Assembly: GCA_964562015.1 (NCBI GenBank)
Contig: CAZLRH010000046.1
Coordinates: 1 to 13,172, forward strand
DNA length: 13,172 bases
Reading direction: 5' to 3'
Source of the DNA: CAZLRH01 sp964562015
GTDB lineage: Bacteria > Verrucomicrobiota > Verrucomicrobiia > Opitutales > JABDGR01
Below, one piece after another: positions 7,601 through 13,172 of this stretch. The position numbers were made by a program, and so were the translations under genes. The notes below the pieces were generated by a model, which was given only the letters and a program-made list of their open reading frames with translations, was not told the DNA's origin and did no database searches. Position 1 is the stretch's first letter; every line of letters begins with the position of its first letter.

Positions 7601-10230
7601 ACATCGTTAAAGACGGATATATTCGCGGTGCGGCTGGTGCGCAGGAAGTTCGGGCTCACTGAATAATTAAAAGTGCCGTTGCCGGAACTGGTGATATTGC
7701 TGCCGCCATTGACGAACACCCAGGCGTAGGCGGGATCTTGAAAGGCCGGATCGTTTGAATTATAAGTCGGCGCGGCTGACCAATTGTCGTTGGAGGTCAC
7801 CGTGATATTCGCACTACTGGTGCCATTGTTAGTTAAAGTTACGTTGGCGGGCGACACCTTGATGAAGGTCGAGGCACCGAACTGGTGAATCGTGCACACG
7901 GATTCATTTACCGTGATGTTGGCGTCCCGCGAGGCCGGCAGCGGCTGCACGCCCACCGTGAAAATGATGGTGCCGTTGCCGGAGCCCGAGGAGCCACTGT
8001 TGATGGTGACCCAAGTGACGTTGGATACCGCCGTCCAGGCCGTGGTGGAGTTGACCGCGATGGTCTGTCTCGAGCCCCCCGCGGGAATCGCACTAAAACT
8101 CGTCGGTGTGAGGTTGGTGACGTTATTCAAACCGTTCTGCGTGATGCTATACACTTTGTCGGCGATGGTGATGTTGCCACTGCGCGAGCCCAGCAGTGGA
8201 TTCGCGGCGACATCAAAGGTAACGTTGCCGCCCGGACTGGTGCCATTGCCCGAGCCGATGATCGAGATCCAGGTGTCGCTGGGGGTGGCGGTCCAATTCG
8301 TGTTCGAAAGGACGGTGATAACCGTGCCGCTAGCGCCGCCTTGCGGGAAATTCTTGCTGGTCGGGCTGATCGTGGTATTGGCGGCCGGGCCGGTTTGATT
8401 GACCGTGTAAATGTTGTTGTTGATCGTGATGGACGCGCTGCGGGTACTGGTGTTTCCGTTGGGCAGGACGGTATATTTTACCGTTCCGTTGCCCGTGCCA
8501 TTGAAAGCCCCCTGAATGACGGTCCAGTTGGCGCTGGAGCTGGCGGACCAGAATTCGTTCGAGGTGACCGTGATGGTTTGATTTGAACTGGTGCCGTTAA
8601 AGCCGAAATTGGCGCCGGTGGGATTGATCGAGGTAAACGACGGGCCGGCATCCTGGTAAACCACAAAGGCTTGGCCGTCCGCGGTGATCGTCGCGCTACG
8701 CGGCTGATTGGTCGGATTGCTGGCCACCGCGTACGTTACATTGCCGGTGTTGCTCCCGGGCGAACCACTCGTGACCACGACCCACGAGTCGCTGGAAACC
8801 GCCGTCCAGCTCGCGTGGCCGGAATCGACGATAAAGCTTCCATTGGCGGTGCCATTATAGGAAACATTGGCGCTGCTCGGTACCAACGCCGTCTGCGCCG
8901 TCAGTTGATTGACCGTGAAAAGCTGGTCGTTAATGAAAATGACCCCGGTGCGATTGGTGAAATTGTTGTTGGCCTGGACGACGTAGCTGATGTTGGACGT
9001 CCCGGTGGTGTGGTTGCTGGTGTCTGGCAGGATCCACGATACATTGGACGAGGCGCTCCACTGAATCACATTGGTCGTCACGGAAATGCTGCTATTTCCG
9101 CCCTGATAGTCATAATTACCGCTGGTTGGCGTGATATTGGTGACGGGCGGGGCCGCGTCCTGCGTGACCGTGACCAGTTTTTGCCCGATGCCATTATTAC
9201 CGGTGACCGAAATAGTGTCATTGCGGGATTGTGCTATCGTGTTGGCCGCCACGTTAAATACGATCGTGCCATTGCCGGTGACGTTGCCCGAGCCGGACGA
9301 ATTGCCCGTGTTGGTGATGGTGATCCATGTCGCATTGGTGGTTGCCGGGGTCCAATCCTTATTGCTCTGCACGGTAATCGTCGAACCCGTGGTGCCGCTG
9401 TAGACGGGCGCAAACGAGGAGGGCGTCAGGGTTAAGAACGGCGGCGAGCCAAGTTGGTTGACGGTCACTGTCTGCGTGGTCGAAAAGTCCGTGGAATGGT
9501 AAGTGACGGTGCCGGTGCGGCTGAGGCCGCCATTGGCATCCGCCGTCAACGTCACGACCGTATTATTCAAGGTCGTGTTGCCCCCGCCGGTGAGCGTGCT
9601 CGCATGCAGCCACGCCGTGGAATTTGCATCCACCGTGGAATTCCAAAACGTATTGGTGGTGATGTTATACTGCAGGCCGGCCCCGTTGGCAGTGACATTG
9701 CTAAAAGTGAGATTGCTACTCGAAACATTACCCGCGGTGACGAAGTTCAAGGTGGGGGTGGCGCCCGCTTGGAGGACGGGCTTCTGGAACGCCGTTCCCA
9801 CCACGACACTCAGGATGGCGATGTTGGTGTCGTTCGAGGCCCCACGGTGCGAACTGCCGGGATTGGCGGTCACATTCACCGTAATCGAGGCTGTTCCTGA
9901 GGCGTTGAAGTTAGACGTTAAGGTCCCGCTTGGGGCTGCCCCGGCCACGACGGCCCAGTTGGGCGGATTCAGTGGCTTCGAAGTCGGAGGAGTGCCCGCC
10001 ACGGTGGACACATAGGCCGTAAACGCACCATTGGCCGTTCCCCCCGTGACCGTATAAATAACACTCGGCCCGGTCGCAGGAGCAGTGAAGGGGGCGGAAT
10101 TGCTAATGCTGATCGTGGCTCGCGCGGTGATTGCGGGCACCGCGCAGGTCAGTGCCGCCAGAAAAAGTGTGCCAACGGAGCCAGGGAATAAACGGGAGTA
10201 ATTCACGAGGTAATTGAGGGGGGTAACCAA
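4636..10230 (-). CDS. Giant secreted BACON-repeat protein with C-terminal Ig-like domain
   Basis: 1864 residues. The start is a TTG at 10230-10228, preceded by AGGAGG (10248-10243) twelve bases upstream. A signal peptide follows, with hydrophobic core VGTLFLAALTCAVPAI and a likely cleavage at TARA|T near residue 38. An in-frame GTG eight codons later is an alternative start. Residues 39-265 hold two diverged beta-sandwich-like stretches. Residues 266-1754 are 17 tandem repeats of about 85-90 residues with the pattern SPTS...ITVTSNxxWTA..SDTWITI..GSGNGTVTY.VAAN...R.GNITI.G.V.TITQ. This is the BACON domain family, all-beta modules thought to bind glycans or mucin. Residues 1775-1864 are an Ig-like domain (PHIVTQPKS..., AYAWSRN, STAGYYTVRVSN). 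There is no C-terminal sorting signal or membrane anchor, so the protein is probably released or held by an unseen partner. The repeats are rich in Thr, Ser, Asn and Gly and poor in charged residues. It is divergent from the GH35 gene, suggesting a joint glycan role. An adhesin is the main alternative. Confidence 0.9.
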   Translation of the reverse strand: MVTPLNYLVNYSRLFPGSVGTLFLAALTCAVPAITARATISISNSAPFTAPATGPSVIYTVTGGTANGAFTAYVSTVAGTPPTSKPLNPPNWAVVAGAAPSGTLTSNFNASGTASITVNVTANPGSSHRGASNDTNIAILSVVVGTAFQKPVLQAGATPTLNFVTAGNVSSSNLTFSNVTANGAGLQYNITTNTFWNSTVDANSTAWLHASTLTGGGNTTLNNTVVTLTADANGGLSRTGTVTYHSTDFSTTQTVTVNQLGSPPFLTLTPSSFAPVYSGTTGSTITVQSNKDWTPATTNATWITITNTGNSSGSGNVTGNGTIVFNVAANTIAQSRNDTISVTGNNGIGQKLVTVTQDAAPPVTNITPTSGNYDYQGGNSSISVTTNVIQWSASSNVSWILPDTSNHTTGTSNISYVVQANNNFTNRTGVIFINDQLFTVNQLTAQTALVPSSANVSYNGTANGSFIVDSGHASWTAVSSDSWVVVTSGSPGSNTGNVTYAVASNPTNQPRSATITADGQAFVVYQDAGPSFTSINPTGANFGFNGTSSNQTITVTSNEFWSASSSANWTVIQGAFNGTGNGTVKYTVLPNGNTSTRSASITINNNIYTVNQTGPAANTTISPTSKNFPQGGASGTVITVLSNTNWTATPSDTWISIIGSGNGTSPGGNVTFDVAANPLLGSRSGNITIADKVYSITQNGLNNVTNLTPTSFSAIPAGGSRQTIAVNSTTAWTAVSNVTWVTINSGSSGSGNGTIIFTVGVQPLPASRDANITVNESVCTIHQFGASTFIKVSPANVTLTNNGTSSANITVTSNDNWSAAPTYNSNDPAFQDPAYAWVFVNGGSNITSSGNGTFNYSVSPNFLRTSRTANISVFNDVITTRFRITQAGSPATVSLSPTSFPTFLASASGNTAIVTTANVNWTATPSVGWIIITDNVTSPGNDTIGFNGTVQFQVLANGNVGTRTGFINIGGQTVNVSQLGVNATTSLNPTSFGNLDSGAHQDLPITVTSNVPWTAASKASWILINSGSSGTGNGIIKLLVQANPTVSNRTSNITVSAPPNTVVCNITQLAGPAVITLTPSSANFTTAGASNQKFALVSNAPWTATVDPSATSWLSLVGNTSGPIGNGTVTYTVQPSAVGFTRVANISLAYANSTVSNFTVTQAGVTPTISVNPTSQNVTANATANLSINVTSNTQWPVSTDSDWITITSNATGVGNDTLTYDVAENDFAFVRTGTINIGGLGFIVTQEAAVNNTTLNPNNNSNVASGGATDLTFDVTSNADWTAVPSDTWISITDGGSAIGNGTVTYSVASNGFAANRTGNITVAGAVFTITQLSASEVTSLSPSSNSYTSNGATGQVVDVTSNANWTAAPSNGWIVIAGGNTGSGNGNFTYAVLPNAGNTTRGGSIAVNSQIFLITQTGSNSTTSPSSFNLPYTQSLAQNISVTTTGSWVGITDADWLTFNGTSSGSTNATVLFDVAFNPTHVIRTGNIIIDGQTSTVTQDPAPNTNITPTSFSFGAGAALGQNITVTASVDWTAASDSVWITFNGSPSGSGNGTVVFNVAANGGTSPRSGNITIDGQVCAISQDGAAAFVNISPLAQNVTAAGSANLSINVTANTVWTAVASDTWITITGGNAGSGNGVVSYSVAANSAGTPRSGNITVSGQVCTITQDAAVAPFTNISPTTKSLPAAQSTGVKITVTSNTNWTATKNAAWLFITAGASGSGNGTVTYRTSTNTTTSKRVGKITINGKVCTITQAAKTAASRSLTVQISNAKPHIVTQPKSAAFQPGETVRFNVLATGGAPLAYAWSRNSVELKNGPHITGATTRNLTLTRTTASTAGYYTVRVSNSKGHVVSNQARLTLKP
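4969..9435 (-). repeat. Tandem array of 17 BACON-module coding repeats
   Basis: The coding DNA is a run of 17 units of about 250-310 bases, each encoding one BACON-like module. Units differ clearly in sequence, so this is an old array and not a recent satellite. The three units nearest the 3' end of the gene (about 4969-5730) fit the shared pattern best and share Gly-Gln/Lys-Val-Cys before the closing TITQ-type strand. The seventh unit (about 7585-7875) has an insertion of about 12 residues after its first Trp. Module borders were set by eye from the SPTS-like start and the TITQ-like end. Confidence 0.85.
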
Positions 10231-10594
10231 GGTTGGATGTTCCCTCCTGTGAGAGAGCTCATCGAACGATTTTATTTCTATCCGATTAGGGGTGGGCTTT
10301 CAAGACAATTCGGGGTGACGCGCCTGCGTAGAACACCTACTGGCCGCAAAAAATGCCAGTCAGGTACATCATGGACGCGAGCGCAACGCATGAAACGGAA
10401 AACGCTGCCCGGAGATTTTGCGCAATGCGAGCGAAAAAATCACAAAATTTTCACCGTGCAAATCGAGCTGCTCCCTGGATTTTCGGAGGCCGGCTTCTGG
10501 CCGCGTCTCTTTTTTCCCGCCGGCCTCGCGGTCGTAGGGGTTTATTCTCCATTTTGCTCTTCACCCGCCGCCCGCCACAGTCGTACACTTTTTC
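10231..10594. promoter_or_regulatory. Divergent intergenic region between the BACON-protein and GH35 genes
   Basis: These 364 bases separate two outward-reading genes and must hold both upstream control regions. A 9-base perfect inverted repeat, GAGGCCGGC at 10486-10494 and GCCGGCCTC at 10519-10527, spans a 24-base loop with a T-run. It lies 68 bases before the GH35 start and could be an operator or leader hairpin. An open frame at 10237-10629 crosses the space, but it has no coding character I trust. I could not find a convincing promoter for the GH35 gene. Confidence 0.45.
10243..10303 (-). promoter_or_regulatory. Candidate promoter and ribosome-binding site of the BACON-protein gene
   Basis: On the minus strand TTGAAA (10303-10298, five of six of the -35 consensus) is followed after exactly 17 bases by TAGAAA (10280-10275, four of six of the -10 consensus). 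Transcription would begin near 10267. AGGAGG at 10248-10243 is a full Shine-Dalgarno match, twelve bases before the TTG start, a rather long gap. It is the only strong ribosome-binding site in the window and supports the TTG start. Confidence 0.38.
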
Positions 10595-13075
10595 ATGCGC
10601 CTCTGTTCTCCCCGTCTTTTTTTCCGTGAACTCCTTCGAGCGCTGCTTGGGCTTGGGTGCGCGTGGGCGCCGGTGGTTGCCTCCGCGGCGATCAACCTGG
10701 ATGCCTCGAACCCCGCGCCCGCGCCGGTTGCGCTGCCGTTCGAGGCGAGCGGCAAATCTCCCGCCGGCCAAGTGCTCGGCGTCAACAACCGCTACTTCAC
10801 CCTCGACGGCCAGCCGTGGTTTCCCGTGATGGGCGAATTTCATTTTTCGCGCTATCCCGCCGCCGAGTGGGAACGTGAAATTCTCAAAATGAAGGCGGGC
10901 GGCATCAATGTCATCGCGACTTATGTGTTTTGGATTCACCACGAGGAAACCCAGGGGCAATTTGACTGGACGGGCGACCGCAATCTGCACGATTTCATCG
11001 CCCTCTGCGCCAAGCATGGGATGTATGTGTGGCTGCGCGTCGGCCCCTGGGACCACGGCGAAGCCCGCAATGGCGGTATGCCGGATTGGCTGATTGCGAG
11101 CGGAATTCCCCTGCGCCAGAACAACCCGGCCTACCTCGGTTACGTGCAAAATTTCTTCAACCAAATCGGGTCGCATGTGAAAGGGATGTTCTGGAAAGAC
11201 GGCGGACCCATCATTGGCGTGCAATTGGAAAATGAATATCACCCGGGTGGAAACATCGGCCTGCCGCACATGGCCGAGTTGTTGCGGTTGGCGCACGCGG
11301 CCGGCCTGGACGCCCCGTTTTATACCGCCACCGGTTGGGACAAGGCCGTGGTGCCGCCCGGTTTTCTGCCGGTGTTTGGCGGTTACACTGAACAGTTTTG
11401 GAGCAACAGTCTTAACGAACTGGGCCCCAACGTGAATTTCTTCATCACGCCGATTCGCGCGGAGGACAACGTCGGCCCGAACCTTCAGCCGAAGGACGCC
11501 AACTATAATAACAAGTACGCCGGCTTTCCATTCGTCACCGCGGAAATGGGCGGCGGCATGGCCATCGCGTATCACCGCCGGCCTCTCATGTTGGGTGACG
11601 ACTCCGCCGCCGCGGCCCAAGTCAAACTCGCCGCCGGCATCACCATGCTCGGTTATTATATGTACCATGGCGGAGCGAACCCCGACGGAAAAACGCCCTT
11701 GCAGGAGACCCAGAGCCAGCCCGACGGCCACGGCTACAACGACATGGAGCAAAAGTCCTACGACTTCCAGGCGCCGTTGGGCGAGTTCGGCCAGGTGAAT
11801 CCGAGCTACCGGCTGATGAAGACCATGCACTTGTTTCTCGACGACTTTGGCAGCCTCCTCGCGCCGATGGCCACTTACTACCCGGAACAAATGCCCGCGA
11901 CCACCGCCGACATTTCCACGCCGCGCGTTTCGGCCCGCGTCAATGGCAGCCAGGGCTTTATCTTCATCAACAACTACGAGCGGAACTATGCGCTCGAGGG
12001 GCACAAGGATTTTCAAATTAACCTCAAGCTGCCCAACGGCACGCTTTCCATCCCGCGGGTGCCGACGACCATCCCCAGCGGCGCTTATCCGATTTGGCCG
12101 GTAAATTTCGATCTCAGGGGCGGACAGTTGGTTTATTCCACCGCGCAACTGATGTGTCAGGTCGCGGATTCCTCAAACATCACGTACGTTTTCTTCGCGT
12201 GGCCGGGCCTAAAGCCTGAATTCCAATTGGAATTGCAGGCGCCCGCCACCGTGACCGCCAGGGGAGGGCGCGTCACCGCGGATTCGCCCACCACTTTTTT
12301 CGTCGATCAACTCGAGCCCGGTCCCGGTACCTTGATTGATATCACGTACGCCACCGGCGAATATTTGCCGGCCATTCATCTATTAGTGTTGAGCCGGGAA
12401 CAGGCGTTGAATTTGTGGAAGGCGAAATTGGCGGGGCAGGATAGGTTGGTTTATTCACCGGCGGGTGTGTTTTTTAACGGCGACGACGTGCACCTGAGTT
12501 CGCACGACCCCGCTGATTTGAAGGCGGGCTTCTATCCGGCGCTCGCGGCGAAGGCTCCGCAGTTCCAATTCATCGGCCAGGATGGCCTCTTTCAAATGCT
12601 CTTCACTCACGTGGATGAAATGAAGGCGGCCGTGGAAGTAAATCCCCTCAAGGATGCGTTGCCCTCCGTGCCCGCCAAAATGAGCCGCCGTCCCGTCGCG
12701 ATGGAGCCGGACGACGCCGACTTCGACCGTGCCGCGGCCTGGTCCATTCATATCCCGGCCTCGGCCTTGACTGGCCCGCATCAACCCTTGTTGGAAATCA
12801 ATTACGAAGGCGATGTCGCGCGCCTGTATGCCGGCGGCCGGCTCCTCGACGACAACTTTTACAAAGGCACGCCCTTTGCCTATGGAGTCTGGCGGATTAC
12901 ACCGGCGGAATTGGCGAACGGCCTCGAACTGAAAATCCTGCCGTTGCGCCAGGACACCCGTGTCTATTTGCCATCCGGCGCAAAACCAGCCTTTGCCGCC
13001 AACGGCGAGGCCCTGGAACTGAAGAACATCAAATTACTCTGGGACTACGAAGCCATCCTCCATGCCAACAAGTAA
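10595..13075 (+). CDS. Secreted GH35-family beta-galactosidase-like glycoside hydrolase
   Basis: 826 residues, exported by a Sec signal peptide (basic start, then LLRALLGLGCAWAPVVASA, cleavage near residue 30). The catalytic (beta/alpha)8 domain covers about residues 60-420. Family landmarks in order are FTLDGQPWFPVMGEFHFSRYP (68-88), KMKAGGINVIATYVFWIHHE (98-117), the GRFDWTGDRNLHDFI-like stretch (121-135), LRVGPWDHGEARNGGMPDWL (147-166) and GPIIGVQLENEY (204-215). E214 is the expected acid/base, and FPFVTAEMGGG (311-321) places the expected nucleophile at E317. Residues 420-826 are beta-rich, ending in a jelly-roll-like section (ARLYAGGRLLDDNFYKG, RQDTRVYLP). GH35 enzymes release terminal beta-linked galactose from glycans; a few act on other exo-linked sugars. 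No Shine-Dalgarno precedes the ATG. The gene is divergent from the BACON protein gene, which could supply glycan binding. The family is secure, the exact substrate is not. Confidence 0.94.
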   Translation: MRLCSPRLFFRELLRALLGLGCAWAPVVASAAINLDASNPAPAPVALPFEASGKSPAGQVLGVNNRYFTLDGQPWFPVMGEFHFSRYPAAEWEREILKMKAGGINVIATYVFWIHHEETQGQFDWTGDRNLHDFIALCAKHGMYVWLRVGPWDHGEARNGGMPDWLIASGIPLRQNNPAYLGYVQNFFNQIGSHVKGMFWKDGGPIIGVQLENEYHPGGNIGLPHMAELLRLAHAAGLDAPFYTATGWDKAVVPPGFLPVFGGYTEQFWSNSLNELGPNVNFFITPIRAEDNVGPNLQPKDANYNNKYAGFPFVTAEMGGGMAIAYHRRPLMLGDDSAAAAQVKLAAGITMLGYYMYHGGANPDGKTPLQETQSQPDGHGYNDMEQKSYDFQAPLGEFGQVNPSYRLMKTMHLFLDDFGSLLAPMATYYPEQMPATTADISTPRVSARVNGSQGFIFINNYERNYALEGHKDFQINLKLPNGTLSIPRVPTTIPSGAYPIWPVNFDLRGGQLVYSTAQLMCQVADSSNITYVFFAWPGLKPEFQLELQAPATVTARGGRVTADSPTTFFVDQLEPGPGTLIDITYATGEYLPAIHLLVLSREQALNLWKAKLAGQDRLVYSPAGVFFNGDDVHLSSHDPADLKAGFYPALAAKAPQFQFIGQDGLFQMLFTHVDEMKAAVEVNPLKDALPSVPAKMSRRPVAMEPDDADFDRAAAWSIHIPASALTGPHQPLLEINYEGDVARLYAGGRLLDDNFYKGTPFAYGVWRITPAELANGLELKILPLRQDTRVYLPSGAKPAFAANGEALELKNIKLLWDYEAILHANK

Positions 13076-13076
13076 A

Positions 13077-13110
13077 CCGAGCAGTGGACGCAATCCCGAG
13101 CAGTGGACGC
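13077..13110. repeat. 15-bp direct repeat just after the GH35 stop codon
   Basis: CCGAGCAGTGGACGC occurs at 13077-13091 and again at 13096-13110, separated by four bases, starting one base after the stop codon TAA. The remaining bases to the window end (13111-13172) turn AT-rich and show no gene or clear terminator hairpin. Confidence 0.7.
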
Positions 13111-13172
13111 TGTCGACGGTAAAAAACCAGCCCTCAGCGCCTACAACATAAATTAGACATAATGTTTATTGT

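Noticed and set aside
4903..9900. Several plus-strand open frames of 150-330 residues across the BACON gene
   Set aside because: They are antisense shadows of the repeat array. Their repetitive Arg/Gly/Asp-rich translations mirror the minus-strand repeats and show no domain of their own.
10237..10629. 130-residue open frame in the BACON/GH35 spacer
   Set aside because: It overlaps the GH35 start in another frame, covers the candidate promoter of the BACON gene and has no signal peptide or recognisable motif.
10451..12148. 565-residue open frame on the minus strand across the GH35 gene
   Set aside because: It lies fully antisense to a gene with clear GH35 motifs. Its His/Arg/Gly/Val-rich translation is typical of a GC-rich antisense shadow, with no recognisable domain.

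Overview
The window looks like a chromosomal segment of a GC-rich, free-living bacterium, most likely from the Verrucomicrobiota (Pedosphaera/Limisphaerales-like). That placement is an inference. It rests on the genes with little or no Shine-Dalgarno signal, the very large secreted repeat protein ending in an immunoglobulin-like domain, the short dispersed GC-rich repeats related to GGTAGGGCGCGCTGCCCTC, and the secreted GH35 glycosidase. No rRNA, tRNA or CRISPR array is visible.

Left block (1-2826, minus strand): a compact gene string reads from right to left as thymidylate synthase (thyA), dihydrofolate reductase (folA), an XdhC/CoxI-family protein and a (2Fe-2S) small subunit of a molybdenum hydroxylase that runs off the window at base 1. 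The first two junctions are 4-base ATGA stop/start overlaps, so the folate pair and the molybdoenzyme maturation gene are probably translationally coupled on one message. ThyA consumes methylene-tetrahydrofolate and releases dihydrofolate, which DHFR recycles. XdhC-family proteins deliver finished molybdenum cofactor to xanthine-oxidase-family enzymes, of which the 2Fe-2S protein is the electron-transfer subunit.

Middle (2827-4635): a divergent intergenic region carries a long imperfect inverted repeat. It is followed by a plus-strand gene for a secreted, cysteine-free protein of unknown function (3100-4077). A 558-base space between two convergent genes comes next. It holds a 140-base MITE-like element with perfect 17-base terminal inverted repeats and flanking TA dinucleotides, and three more copies of the GC-rich dispersed repeat.

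Right block (4636-13075): a 1864-residue secreted protein on the minus strand contains 17 recognisable tandem BACON-type repeats, one or two diverged N-terminal modules and one C-terminal Ig-like domain. It is transcribed divergently from a secreted GH35 beta-galactosidase-type enzyme on the plus strand. The shared 364-base upstream region suggests, but does not prove, a joint role in binding and breaking down a beta-galactose-containing glycan. The last 97 bases hold a 15-base direct repeat and no gene.

The most unusual items are the BACON megaprotein (repeat number, very high Asn-X-Ser/Thr content, divergent pairing with GH35), the MITE-like element, and the coupling of thyA-folA to a molybdenum-hydroxylase gene pair.
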